Positions 16,267 through 25,423 of a DNA stretch of 45,573 nucleotides are shown one piece after another; position 1 is the first letter of the stretch, and each line of letters starts with the position of its first letter. The notes below the pieces were generated by a model, which did no database searches, had not been told where the DNA came from, and worked only from the letters and a program-made list of their open reading frames with translations. This stretch comes from Nanohaloarchaea archaeon B1-Br10_U2g19 (lineage in GTDB: Archaea > Nanohalarchaeota > Nanosalinia > Nanosalinales > Nanosalinaceae), in NCBI GenBank assembly GCA_001563905.1, contig LKMO01000004.1, forward strand, positions 1-45,573. Direction: 5' to 3'. The translations under genes were made by a program, and so were the position numbers.

Positions 16267-16382
16267 GGACGAGAACCCTTAGTGTTGTTATGTATAAGAG
16301 GTTATCACCAATCTATATAAATTTGGTCTTTCTCTCTCGGGTAAAAATAAGTGTTTGACAGGTGTAAGCCGGTTTAATGGCT

Positions 16383-17036
16383 TTAATCCTGCTCTACAAA
16401 CTCAACTTCGAGATCAGTGTAGTCCTCGATCTCTTGTTTAACCTTTTCCCTAAGCTCTTCAGGTAGTTCGTGAACATGGTCTCCGTGGCTGTGGCTCTTA
16501 GGAATCTTCACAGTACCGTCTTCGAACTCTGCGTCTCCGCCATGTCCTACACGGTAGCTGTAGATATGTTCTGCGATCTCTTCGTCGTCTTCAACCTTTT
16601 CAACAACTTCTACATCGTACTCAAGTGTTTTACCTGCTAGAGGATGGTTGAAGTCTATTCTGACTCTGCCGCTTCCTACAGAGATTACTTTTCCTCTCTG
16701 GTTTCCAATCATTAGTTCTTCTCCAGGCCTTACGTTTACGCCTTGTTTTTTGAACTCTTTCTCAGGATAAGTTTCAACTTTGTCGCTGTCACGGTCACCG
16801 TAACCTTTCTCCGGTTCGACTTCGATAGTTTTTTCGTCTCCGACATCCATGTCTTCAAGCGCTTCTTCAAATCCTTCTATTACGTAGTCCTCTCCTATCA
16901 GGACAGGGATTGGATCGTAGTTTGCGTCTTCTCTTTTGATACCTTTATCTTCAGCAATATCTTCGTATGTAAGATCAAAGATTTCGCCGTCTGTTCTTCC
17001 AATATAATCTACAAGTACTAGATCTCCTTTTTCCAT
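16383..17036 (-). CDS. FKBP-type peptidyl-prolyl isomerase, long archaeal type
   Basis: 217 residues from the ATG at 17036; a GTG two codons earlier (17042) is also possible. The FKBP domain reads MEKGDLVLVDYIGRTDGEIFDLT...IGEDYVIEGFEEALEDMDVGDEKTIEVEPEKGYGDRD. The insert-in-flap region follows: VRPGEELMIGNQRGKVISVGSGRVRIDFNHPLAGKTLEYDVEVV. A C-terminal domain (HIYSYRVGHGGDAEFEDGTVKIP..., about 150-217) is typical of 26-kDa archaeal FKBPs. It is a SlyD-like folding catalyst and chaperone. It is divergent from the small helical gene at 17131. Confidence 0.92.
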   Translation of the reverse strand: MEKGDLVLVDYIGRTDGEIFDLTYEDIAEDKGIKREDANYDPIPVLIGEDYVIEGFEEALEDMDVGDEKTIEVEPEKGYGDRDSDKVETYPEKEFKKQGVNVRPGEELMIGNQRGKVISVGSGRVRIDFNHPLAGKTLEYDVEVVEKVEDDEEIAEHIYSYRVGHGGDAEFEDGTVKIPKSHSHGDHVHELPEELREKVKQEIEDYTDLEVEFVEQD

Positions 17037-17130
17037 TGTCACAGAAACTCAAACATCAACGAATAGTTAAAAGCGCTGTGTTTTCTCTTACAGTGATTGT
17101 TAAAAATATTAGTAGACTAAACCCGTGTTT

Positions 17131-17394
17131 ATGGACTGGGTTGAACAGCTTCCAGACAGGATTCAGGTATCGCTTAACTCCTTACTAGAACAAGTAGACA
17201 ACCATGAGGACGCCTATATGGATGCGCAGAACGTTTCAGTAGGACAGATCTGGGTTGCAATGGCGTTGATGAATGAAAGAGTTCAGAAACTAGAGGAACT
17301 GGTTTCAGCTCAGAGAAAAGCACTTAACGAGGAAAACGTTGAAGTCGATAAACATTTAGATCAGAGACTTAAGGAAAGCTTGAAACGTTACTAA
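17131..17394 (+). CDS. Small helical protein, unknown function
   Basis: 87 residues from the ATG at 17131, which is 27 bases after TATA-like ttaaaaata; a GTG two codons earlier is less well placed. The sequence is entirely helical, with WVEQLPDRIQVSLNSLLEQVDNHEDAYMDAQNVSVGQIWVAMALMNERVQKLEELVSAQRKAL, probably a coiled coil. No family recognised. It converges with the gene at 17391 with a 4-base overlap of the stop regions. Confidence 0.55.
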   Translation: MDWVEQLPDRIQVSLNSLLEQVDNHEDAYMDAQNVSVGQIWVAMALMNERVQKLEELVSAQRKALNEENVEVDKHLDQRLKESLKRY

Positions 17395-18041
17395 GCCTCT
17401 TCAAAAAGCTTTACTCCTTTCTCTCTTAGAAACTCTTCATCAGTCTCATCGAAATACTTCTCAAAGACGAATACTTTTCCGCCATAGTTATCTTCGATGT
17501 AGTCATGGATCTGTTCTGCATCAGCTCTAACGTTTTCATCATCGGCTAGACGGTAACGCTCATTTTCTTTATCTAGATAACCTATTTCGCTAAGTATTTC
17601 AAGCTCTTCAGATAGATCTAATGCGGTGTAACGTTCAATTTCTTCAGAATTATAGTCAGGCCTCTTTAAATCGTGTGAAACTGCCTCTCCGTAACTTTTG
17701 AGCGCAGCATAAGCTCTTTCAATACGTGCTAAAGGAGGTTTTTCATCCCAGTCGTTTTCAGAAGGATAGTTGACAAAAACACCTGTGAAATTATGGTCGA
17801 TATCTTGTATGGTATCGTATCTTTCCATTGCTTTTTCTGCAATACTTTCAATCTCTCTAACACCTTTTTCACTAGGTGTTATAGATAATTTTTCTCCAAC
17901 TGAATCTATATCAAGTATATCGCGGTCTCTAAGGTATAGAAGCTCGTTTCTGAAATCTGCGCTCAGTTTATCTTCTAAAACTTCTCTACTGGTGCCGTTA
18001 TCTATACCGTACTCAAGCCTTTCTTTACCGATAAAAGCCAT
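17391..18041 (-). CDS. Winged-helix-like protein, tandem paralog B
   Basis: 216 residues, not recognised. It shares with the 279-residue neighbour the block NELLYLRDR (about 32-40), a second helix-rich segment (LSEELEILSEIGYLDKENERYRLADD versus VEQELNALVDTGWLESNFEENKIVYRPH), and a closing block ending in E.G(V/I). The Leu-rich LSEE..ILSEIGYL element looks like a winged-helix recognition region followed by wing residues. Two such modules per protein suggest DNA or RNA binding, which is inference. The gene lies 52 bases downstream of its paralog and could be co-transcribed with it and leuS. Confidence 0.5.
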   Translation of the reverse strand: MAFIGKERLEYGIDNGTSREVLEDKLSADFRNELLYLRDRDILDIDSVGEKLSITPSEKGVREIESIAEKAMERYDTIQDIDHNFTGVFVNYPSENDWDEKPPLARIERAYAALKSYGEAVSHDLKRPDYNSEEIERYTALDLSEELEILSEIGYLDKENERYRLADDENVRADAEQIHDYIEDNYGGKVFVFEKYFDETDEEFLREKGVKLFEEA

Positions 18042-18093
18042 TACTTTGTAGGCTTTTACGGGACAGACTTGGTTTTCGTAAGTAATTTTTTGA

Positions 18094-18933
18094 TCACCCT
18101 CTGTAGATTCTTTGACCGGGATAGGTTTCTGATGCGGGTTCGAGAAACTTGTCTATCTCTGAAAACTCTATTCCGCGTTCTTCTAGGTTTTTTCTGTCTT
18201 CTTCAGAGTAGTTTCTACCGAAGTCGCTGATATTGTCCTCTGAAGTTGAGACGTAGTAGCTGCCGATTTCTCTGAGCTGGTCCTGTTTCTCGGGGTGCGG
18301 ACGGTAAACTATCTTGTTCTCTTCGAAGTTGCTTTCCAGCCAGCCGGTATCTACTAAGGCGTTTAATTCTTGTTCGACAGCTCTTGAGACGCCAAACTCG
18401 TCATCATATGTTTTGCTTTTGTCTATAAACTCTGAAACTTTTTCAGGCGTCGTACGTGTTTTTCCGTCTTCTAATCTCGATCCTATTACTGTTAGGGTTT
18501 CTATGAGCTCCGACTCTGTAATATATCTTCCAACATCATGTGTTATAGGATTGACCGTAGAAGGACCATCAATCCAGTCGGGCTCCTCCAAAGGATACTC
18601 GGGAGTCTCGGACAGACAGTAAGCAAGATTTTTCGGCTTACTCATATTATTGTTCTTTACAGCTACACCGATCTTGTCGTCTTCGTCTCTACGTCTCAGA
18701 TTGATGATTGTGGTGGCGCCTCTATCTCTTAAATAAAGCAGCTCATTACCCAAATTGATATCGGTATCCTCTATTTTACCATCATTCTTCAAAGCAGCGC
18801 CTACACTGTCCTCTAAACTTTCTTTAGATGTTAAAAAACGGTTTTCAGATTCTTTAACGAGCTCAAACTCTTTTGCGCCTAAAGCGGCTAAAGTATATTT
18901 AAGATATTCTGGTCTTATCTCGTTTTCGATCAT
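18094..18933 (-). CDS. Winged-helix-like protein, tandem paralog A
   Basis: 279 residues, not recognised. Residue pattern as in paralog B: LGNELLYLRDRGATTIINLRRRDEDDKIGVAVKN resembles the B segment at FRNELLYLRDRDILDIDSV, and YSEEDRKNLEERGIEFSEI matches the end of B. Its ATG directly adjoins the leuS stop (18934), so both are translated from one message. It is mostly soluble and acidic. A link to tRNA or translation is only suggested by its place next to leuS. Confidence 0.5.
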   Translation of the reverse strand: MIENEIRPEYLKYTLAALGAKEFELVKESENRFLTSKESLEDSVGAALKNDGKIEDTDINLGNELLYLRDRGATTIINLRRRDEDDKIGVAVKNNNMSKPKNLAYCLSETPEYPLEEPDWIDGPSTVNPITHDVGRYITESELIETLTVIGSRLEDGKTRTTPEKVSEFIDKSKTYDDEFGVSRAVEQELNALVDTGWLESNFEENKIVYRPHPEKQDQLREIGSYYVSTSEDNISDFGRNYSEEDRKNLEERGIEFSEIDKFLEPASETYPGQRIYRG

Positions 18934-21711
18934 TTAATGCATCACGATTGCAGGCTTTCCGGGCTCGGCTCTTGAGGCCTTATCTTCATTTGAGGTGTCT
19001 TCTTTTTCTATATCTATCGATACGTTGAATCTTTCAGACCATCTTCTTCTGTTCAGCTCTAGTGCTTCAGATTCTAGTTCAGAACCTAAAAACTGGTCTT
19101 TGAACTTTCCAGGGTTCTCAACGGCTCTTACAACCATTTTATTCACTTCTTGAGCTTTCGGTTTAAGATCATCGTCTAGAACTCGGCCCATCAGCTCTCC
19201 AACGTCGTTTGTTCCAAGATTACTGATTATCTTATTGAAAGCTTTGTACTTCCATTCTGCAGACTGTATAACCTTAACAGTTTCTGCATCACCTTCGATC
19301 ATTTCTTCAATATCTTGGATATCGCTAGAAACTTTCTGGAAATAGCTGTCTATCTTTTCAGCCTCTTCATCAAGAAGTTTCTCGTCGGTTTCAGGCCAGT
19401 CGGACTCTAATACAAAGTTCTCGTTTCCGAGTCTGTCCCAGAGCTCTTCGCTTAAGTGAGGTGCGTAAGGATTCAGCAGCTTTACAACCGTTTCGACTCC
19501 GCGGCTGAAGACTTTATGGTCAGGACTTTTTTGTCTGTACCAGTAAAGCTTTGTTAGAAGTCTGTCTATCTCACCTATTGCGAGATGGAACTCATAGTTT
19601 TCTGTCTCTTCTGTAACGTTCTCTATTGTCCTCTCTATCTGACTGGAAACTATTCTGTCTTCTAAACTGGAATCTTCGTCGAGAACAGGTTTTTCGTTGG
19701 TGAGTAAATCTTTGTTTTCAGTTACTAGTCTCTCAATTCTTTGAAGCATCTCCTCTGCAGCCTCTACTCCGTCTTCACTCCAGTCAAGCTCTTTCGTAGG
19801 TCCTGCTGCTCTAAGTATGAAAAGCCTTGCCGTGTCCGCGCCATGCTCTTCTACAAGCTTTGTCGGATCTACAACGTTTTTCTTAGACTTACTCATCTTT
19901 CTGACATCTACTTCTAAGTCCTTACCACATTTACTGCACACTTCGTTTTCTTCAACCTCTTCGGGGTATAACCAGCCATGTTCAGGACATTTGTAGGAAG
20001 GATGTCGTACCATTCCCAGTGTCAGAAGTTTTTCAAACGGCTCATCTACATCAATCATTTCTTGATCTCTGAAGAACTTGGTGAAGAATCTTGAGTAAAG
20101 TAAATGCATTACTGCGTGCTCTATACCTCCAATATACTGATCTACGTTCATCCAGTACTCTGCTTCATCAATATCGAAAGGTAGCTCACTGTTTTCAGGA
20201 GATGTGTAACGTAGGAAGTACCAAGAACTGCCGATAAAGGTATCCATCGTATCTGTTTCTCTTTCAGCCTCTCCGCCACATTCCGGACAGTCTACCTTGT
20301 GCCAGGTGTCAGAGGTCTCTATAGGGTTTCCTCGTCCTGTAAACTCTACATCTTCAGGAAGCTTTACCGGTAAGTCTTCTTCGGGCACAGGAACAGATCC
20401 GCAATCTTCGCAGTTGATAATCGGTATAGGTGTTCCCCAGTATCTTTGACGGGAGATAAGCCAGTCACGTAGCTTGTAACTTACTTCTGCGTTTCCTATA
20501 TCTTTCTTCTCAAGCTCTTCGATAGCTTTTTCTATTCCTTCATCCTTGTCTAATCCGTTCAGAAACTCGGAGTTAACGTGTTCTCCATCGTCTGAATACG
20601 CCTCTTCATTAAAGTCGTGGTCTTCTTCAGGCTCTACAACTTTCTTTATTTCTACGCCGTGTTCTTGTGCGAACTCGAAGTCTCTCTGATCGTGAGCAGG
20701 TACAGCCATTATTGCACCGGTTCCGTAGTCCATCAAGACAAACTCTGCTATATAGATAGGGATTTCTTCGCCGGTAAAAGGGTTTTCTGCATGTTTTCCT
20801 GTGAATACTCCTTCTTTATTCTTCTCTTCTCTTTCTTCTGAGTCTCGTTTTTTAGCTTCTCTAATATAGTCTTGGATATCTTCGTCTTCTTCTGCTAGCT
20901 CTTCAGCATAGTCGTGTTCCGGTGCTAAAGCCATGAAAGTTGCACCGAAAATAGTGTCAGGACGGGTTGTAAAAACTTCTAGCTCTCTGTCAGAGTCTTT
21001 TACGTTGAACTGGATTGAAGCTCCGTGACTCTTACCTATCCAGTCGTGCTGCATCTTCCTGACTTTGTCAGGCCATCCTTCTAACTGTTCTAAGTCGGTT
21101 AGAAGCTCGTCAGCATACTCTGTTATCTTAAGGAACCACTGTTCCATATCTTTCTTCTGGACTACGGAGTCGCATCTCCAGCAAAGACCGTCTTCAACCT
21201 GTTCGTCAGCTAGAACGGTTTCGCAGCTAGGACACCAGTTTACTTCGGACTCTCCTTTGTAAGCTAAATCGTTTTCTAACATCTTTAGGAAGTTCCACTG
21301 GTTCCATTTGTAGTACTCAGGATCACATGTAGCGATTTCTCGGTCCCAGTCGTAGGAGAAGCCCATTCTTTTGAGCTGTCCTCTCATGTTCTCTATACAG
21401 TCGTATGTCCAGTCGCGAGGACTTACGTCTCTGTCGATTGCAGCGTTTTCGGCTGGTAGTCCGAAGGCGTCCCAGCCCATAGGATGCATAACGTCGAAGC
21501 CTTGCATCCTTTTCATTCTTGCCGGTGCGTCTCCGAGAGAAAAGTTTCTTACGTGGCCCATGTGCAGGTTTCCGGAGGGATATGGAAACATCTCCAGTAC
21601 GTAGTATTTTTCTGCATCAGTTCTTTCGGTCTTGTGAACTTCTGCGTTTTCCCATTTTTCCTGCCATTTTTTCTCTATCGAGTTTAGCCTATCTGCGAAC
21701 TCCTGAGCCAT
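18934..21711 (-). CDS. leuS: Leucyl-tRNA synthetase, bacterial type
   Basis: 925 residues. The core motifs are of bacterial LeuRS: YPSGNLHMGHVRNFSLGD (HMGH at 50-53), WDAFGLPAENAAI, KMSKSKKNVVDP (605-609), QYIGGIEHAVMHLLYSRFF and a zinc region (CPSCE, about 160). The CP1 editing domain is inserted late, with TTRPDTIFGATF (248) and PAHDQRDFEFAQEHG, as in bacteria. The C-terminal end (SRAEPGKPAIVMH) is unlike the bacterial GKLVN... ending and recalls archaeal C-termini. Chimeric LeuRS of this kind is known in haloarchaea. A TATA-like element about 27 bases upstream suggests a leaderless message. Confidence 0.96.
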   Translation of the reverse strand: MAQEFADRLNSIEKKWQEKWENAEVHKTERTDAEKYYVLEMFPYPSGNLHMGHVRNFSLGDAPARMKRMQGFDVMHPMGWDAFGLPAENAAIDRDVSPRDWTYDCIENMRGQLKRMGFSYDWDREIATCDPEYYKWNQWNFLKMLENDLAYKGESEVNWCPSCETVLADEQVEDGLCWRCDSVVQKKDMEQWFLKITEYADELLTDLEQLEGWPDKVRKMQHDWIGKSHGASIQFNVKDSDRELEVFTTRPDTIFGATFMALAPEHDYAEELAEEDEDIQDYIREAKKRDSEEREEKNKEGVFTGKHAENPFTGEEIPIYIAEFVLMDYGTGAIMAVPAHDQRDFEFAQEHGVEIKKVVEPEEDHDFNEEAYSDDGEHVNSEFLNGLDKDEGIEKAIEELEKKDIGNAEVSYKLRDWLISRQRYWGTPIPIINCEDCGSVPVPEEDLPVKLPEDVEFTGRGNPIETSDTWHKVDCPECGGEAERETDTMDTFIGSSWYFLRYTSPENSELPFDIDEAEYWMNVDQYIGGIEHAVMHLLYSRFFTKFFRDQEMIDVDEPFEKLLTLGMVRHPSYKCPEHGWLYPEEVEENEVCSKCGKDLEVDVRKMSKSKKNVVDPTKLVEEHGADTARLFILRAAGPTKELDWSEDGVEAAEEMLQRIERLVTENKDLLTNEKPVLDEDSSLEDRIVSSQIERTIENVTEETENYEFHLAIGEIDRLLTKLYWYRQKSPDHKVFSRGVETVVKLLNPYAPHLSEELWDRLGNENFVLESDWPETDEKLLDEEAEKIDSYFQKVSSDIQDIEEMIEGDAETVKVIQSAEWKYKAFNKIISNLGTNDVGELMGRVLDDDLKPKAQEVNKMVVRAVENPGKFKDQFLGSELESEALELNRRRWSERFNVSIDIEKEDTSNEDKASRAEPGKPAIVMH

Positions 21712-21828
21712 ACAGTACTATTAAACGGTAAACTTATTTCAATTTGAAGTATCAAACCTGTCTAACAAAAATAGTTTGTTGTTCTCCACTAGGTAATTTA
21801 AAGGAAGGGAATCAAATTCTATGATACG

Positions 21829-22596
21829 ATGACCCGGCTGATATGTGTAAGTAGTGGAAAAGGAGGAACAGGAAAGACAACAACAACCTCCAACCTTGGT
21901 GCAGCACTGACACATTTCGGATCAGATACTATTGTGCTGGACGCAAATCTAACCAATCCGAATCTAGGATTCCATCTAGGTATACCTTTGTATCCTAAGA
22001 CCTTACACGACGTTTTGAAAGGTGATGCGCATATCACGGAAGCAATGTATATCCACAACTCGGGTCTAAGAGTTGTACCGGCCGGACTATCAATCGAAGA
22101 TCTTGTTGATACTTCTCCAGACAATCTTTCTGACGTGCTTTTAGATACTGTAGGAGAACCTGACTTCGTACTAGTTGACTCTGCAGCAGGACTAGGAAAC
22201 GAATCAATAAACGCGATAGAGGCTTCAGATGAAGTACTTGTCGTAACAAACCCTAATCTACCAGCAGTAACTGATGCACTAAAAACAGTTAATATAGCTG
22301 AAGAAGCAGGTACAGATGTACTAGGCGTAGTTCTAAACCGTGTGAACGGACATGAGTCAGAACTAGATGCTGAAGAAGTTGAATCAATGCTTGGATACCA
22401 AGTAATAATGGATGTACCTGAACATAACAAAGTTCAGGAAGCGCTTTCCGTCAAAAAACCTGTTGTTCACCATGAACCAGACCACCACGTCTCAGAACGG
22501 TTCAAAGCTGTAGCAGCAGAAGTAGCAAACATAGAGTACGAACCAGATCTAAGAGAAAAAGGATTCTTCGCAAAATTCATGGAAAAATTCAAATAA
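21829..22596 (+). CDS. MinD/ParA-family ATPase, first of a tandem pair
   Basis: 255 residues. Deviant Walker A KGGTGKTTTTSN (11-22) with signature lysine, switch region FVLVDSAAGLGNE, and the archaeal MinD-like ending. The C-terminus REKGFFAKFMEKFK could be an amphipathic membrane-targeting helix like bacterial MinD. The protein is of the size of haloarchaeal MinD-like ATPases, which position surface structures and chemoreceptor arrays rather than division rings. Start at the ATG about 30 bases after TATA-like taatttaaa. Its paralog follows 133 bases later with its own promoter. Confidence 0.88.
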   Translation: MTRLICVSSGKGGTGKTTTTSNLGAALTHFGSDTIVLDANLTNPNLGFHLGIPLYPKTLHDVLKGDAHITEAMYIHNSGLRVVPAGLSIEDLVDTSPDNLSDVLLDTVGEPDFVLVDSAAGLGNESINAIEASDEVLVVTNPNLPAVTDALKTVNIAEEAGTDVLGVVLNRVNGHESELDAEEVESMLGYQVIMDVPEHNKVQEALSVKKPVVHHEPDHHVSERFKAVAAEVANIEYEPDLREKGFFAKFMEKFK

Positions 22597-22729
22597 AAAC
22601 AGTATAAACTTTTCTCCGCCAAATTCGTAGTCTAAGAATTATTTTGAAGCTAGAAGACTACAGATTACTGTTTATTATAACCTGGACAAATGATCAAGTT
22701 TTTATTAAGGGTTACGAAAACCTTTACTG

Positions 22730-23491
22730 ATGACTCGTGTAATCTCAGTTGTCTCCGGTAAAGGAGGAGTAGGAAAGACTACAGTAACATCAAATATCGG
22801 TGTAGCGCTTTCCCAGCAAGGTGAAGACGTATTAATTATCGACGGTAACTTTTCCGGAGCAAACATAGCACAGCATTTTGGTATAGGTTTTCAAGATGTA
22901 TCGTTGAACGATGTTCTTGAAGGAGACGCATACATTACACAAGCAGTAGCCAAACATCCTGCAGGAGTATCACTGCTTCCGGCATCGATTCTAGAGTTCA
23001 ATGCAAATGCTGACAGTCTTAAACACTCTCTTATAGAGTTTCTAGGACAGAAAGACTACGTACTAATTGATGCTGCCGCAGGTACAGACGAAGAAGTCCA
23101 GGCAGCAATAGAAGCCTCAGACGAAGTACTACTTGTAGCACATCCAGAGCTTCCAGCCCTAACCAACTGCTTAGGAGCCAAAAAACTGGCGGAACAGCTA
23201 GATAGAGAAGTACTAGGCCTAGTTCTCAACAGTGTAAGAAATGAGAAGTCAGAGGTTGACAGAGAAGATATAAGAGAACTTGTTGAGGCAGAGATAATAG
23301 GAATGGTTCCTGACCATAAACATGTTAGAGAAGGGATCGCACTGAGGAAACCGGTAGTAGATTATAAACCTAACTCTGAAGCATCTACAGCTTTACATGA
23401 TGTTGCTCACAGGGTTAGAGGCGAGGAACCGCCTAAGAGAGGTATAAAAGGTAAGCTACAGTCAAAGATTGAGGAGCTATCGCCTTTCTAA
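22730..23491 (+). CDS. MinD/ParA-family ATPase, second of a tandem pair
   Basis: 253 residues, close to the preceding gene in length and motifs: KGGVGKTTVTSNIG (deviant Walker A, about 11-24), DYVLIDAAAGTDEE, DEVLLVAHPELPAL. The C-terminus KRGIKGKLQSKIEELSPF could be a second membrane-targeting helix. Its own TATA-like tttttatta lies about 28 bases before the ATG. Two MinD-like proteins side by side suggest subfunctionalised positioning ATPases or a heterodimer. A weak inverted repeat (GTAGTCT at 22627 with AGACTAC at 22655) lies in the gap before it. Confidence 0.88.
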   Translation: MTRVISVVSGKGGVGKTTVTSNIGVALSQQGEDVLIIDGNFSGANIAQHFGIGFQDVSLNDVLEGDAYITQAVAKHPAGVSLLPASILEFNANADSLKHSLIEFLGQKDYVLIDAAAGTDEEVQAAIEASDEVLLVAHPELPALTNCLGAKKLAEQLDREVLGLVLNSVRNEKSEVDREDIRELVEAEIIGMVPDHKHVREGIALRKPVVDYKPNSEASTALHDVAHRVRGEEPPKRGIKGKLQSKIEELSPF

Positions 23492-23530
23492 CAACTTAAA
23501 AAACGAAGACAACTACTTCTTTAACAGCAA

Positions 23531-24052
23531 ATGACTGATTTGAAGCCGTACGAAAAATATCTCTGGAGTACTAAAAGAGAAGACTACGAGAAAAAACAGG
23601 TTCCTGAAGATATAGACTGTGTCTTCTGCGCCTTAGTTGAGGTAGATGAACGGGTAACAAAGCTTACAGTCTTCGAAGACGACTTTCTCACAGTTCAAAT
23701 GAATATCTATCCGTACAGCACCGGACACTTGATGGTTATACCTAAAAGACATGTCAACTCTCTAACCGACTTAACCGATGAAGAGAGAAACAGGCTTTTC
23801 AAAATGGTTTCAAAGGTTGAACAGCTTCAAAGAACGGTGGTTGAACCTGAAGGAGTTGATATAGGAATGAATCTAGGAGAAGCTGCAGGAGAGTCAATAC
23901 TTCACATGCATGTACATTTAGTTCCTATGAGCTATGGCGGCAGAGGATTTATGGAAACCGCTTTAGATACAAAGGTGATGAAGAAGACTCTGGAAGATAT
24001 GTGTGAGGACTACAGAGAACAAACCGAAATACTCGAAGATTACTGGGGTTAA
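23531..24052 (+). CDS. HIT family nucleotide-binding hydrolase
   Basis: 173 residues. The histidine triad is HMHVHLVPM (His125, 127, 129), preceded by the zinc-type CVFC (30-33) and NIYPYSTGHLMVIPKRHV, which binds the nucleotide. Family members hydrolyse dinucleoside polyphosphates, AMP-amino conjugates or nucleotide-sugar esters. The CxxC and the length put it near the Ap4A phosphorylase/HIT-like group common in archaea. Substrate not assigned. TATA-like aacttaaaaa lies about 30 bases upstream. Confidence 0.88.
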   Translation: MTDLKPYEKYLWSTKREDYEKKQVPEDIDCVFCALVEVDERVTKLTVFEDDFLTVQMNIYPYSTGHLMVIPKRHVNSLTDLTDEERNRLFKMVSKVEQLQRTVVEPEGVDIGMNLGEAAGESILHMHVHLVPMSYGGRGFMETALDTKVMKKTLEDMCEDYREQTEILEDYWG

Positions 24053-24091
24053 CGTACAATAACTTAAACCAACGTATTTTCATTATACCTT

Positions 24092-25423
24092 ATGACAGGT
24101 TTTTTTCATGCCTACGATCTAAGAGGAAAATACCCGGAACAGATAAGCGAAAAAGAAGCAGAGAAAGTAGGTAAGGCTTACGGAACATTTACAGATGCTG
24201 AAAAAGTTTTAGTAGGTAGAGATGGTAGAAAACATGCTGAAAAAATCACTGAATCATTTATAGAAGGCATAACTTCTACAGGTACTGACGTGGTTAATGC
24301 TGGTTTAGCACCTTCTCCAGTAGTATACTTTGGAATGGTTGAAAACAGTATAGAATCTGCTGCAGTAGTAACAGCATCCCATAATCCCTCAGAGTATACA
24401 GGATTCAAGTTCTGTAAAGAAAATGCTTTAGCAATGTCCAGAGAAGGAGGAATGAAGAAAATAGAAGAAATCTATGCTGAAGAAAGATTTGAAACCGGTG
24501 AAGGAAAAACAGAAACCCTGGATTTGAAACAAACCTATATCGAATTTGTAAAAGATAACATCAGCCTAGAAAAAGATCTAGATATTGCAATAAACTTTGG
24601 AAACGGTGTTGCAACAGTTCTAGGCAGAGAACTATTTGAAGAACTAGGATGCAACGTCAAAACAGTCAACGACGAGCTGGACGGAGACTTCCCAAATCAT
24701 TTACCTGCACCAGGAAACGAAGAAGCACAGAAACAGTTAGAGGCTGAAATGACTGATGAAGATCTCGGGATAATCTTCGATGGAGATGGAGACCGTGCAG
24801 GATTCATACTTCCCGGATATGGTTACATATCTGAAGACGAGGTTCTTGCAGTCTTCTCGAAAGAATGTCTAGAAAGCTCTAAAGGAACCGTAATCTACGA
24901 CTTGAGAGCTTCAAAACTTGTGCCGGAAATAATTGAAAAATACGGTGGCAAACCATCAACCGCAAGAGTAGGCCACACGTTTATCTCTGAAGAGATACAT
25001 TCTGATCCGTCTATAGTCTTCGCAGGAGAACTTTCAGGACATTACTACTTCCCTGGCTTCAACGTTCCCTGGGACGACGGTCTATTCTCAGCAGCACTTA
25101 TGTGTCAGATAGTTTCAGAACAGGATCTAGCTGAACTGTTAAACAGTTTTGAAGACTATCCTGTCTCACCGGAGTTAAGGCTGGACTGTCCGCACAGCTC
25201 TAAAAAGCCTGTTATAGACAAGCTTAAGAAAGAGTACAGCGACCATAAGCTGTCAACTGTAGACGGTGTAAAGATCCATTTCGATAAGGGCTGGGCTCTT
25301 ATAAGACCTTCAAACACTGAAGAGAAGATGTCTGTAAGATGTGAGGCGGATACTCAGGAAGACGTTGACAGACTTCTGAAACAGGTGAGGGGTGATGTGG
25401 AGCGGCTGATAGAGAACAGTTAA
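24092..25423 (+). CDS. Phosphomannomutase/phosphoglucomutase
   Basis: 443 residues, the usual length. It interconverts glucose-1-P and glucose-6-P, and/or the mannose phosphates. Key sites: YDLRGKYP at the N-terminus, phosphoserine loop TASHNPSEYTGFKF (Ser96), metal site DGDGDR, sugar-binding GELSGH and C-terminal phosphate-binding RPSNTEEKMSVR. It opens the sugar island and connects glycogen synthesis to hexose-6-P. Its end overlaps the convergent ADP-dependent kinase by 4 bases. Confidence 0.94.
   Translation: MTGFFHAYDLRGKYPEQISEKEAEKVGKAYGTFTDAEKVLVGRDGRKHAEKITESFIEGITSTGTDVVNAGLAPSPVVYFGMVENSIESAAVVTASHNPSEYTGFKFCKENALAMSREGGMKKIEEIYAEERFETGEGKTETLDLKQTYIEFVKDNISLEKDLDIAINFGNGVATVLGRELFEELGCNVKTVNDELDGDFPNHLPAPGNEEAQKQLEAEMTDEDLGIIFDGDGDRAGFILPGYGYISEDEVLAVFSKECLESSKGTVIYDLRASKLVPEIIEKYGGKPSTARVGHTFISEEIHSDPSIVFAGELSGHYYFPGFNVPWDDGLFSAALMCQIVSEQDLAELLNSFEDYPVSPELRLDCPHSSKKPVIDKLKKEYSDHKLSTVDGVKIHFDKGWALIRPSNTEEKMSVRCEADTQEDVDRLLKQVRGDVERLIENS

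Noticed and set aside
22627-22661. GTAGTCT...AGACTAC inverted repeat before the second MinD gene
   Set aside because: Seven-base arms with a 21-base spacer; too weak to call a regulatory structure.
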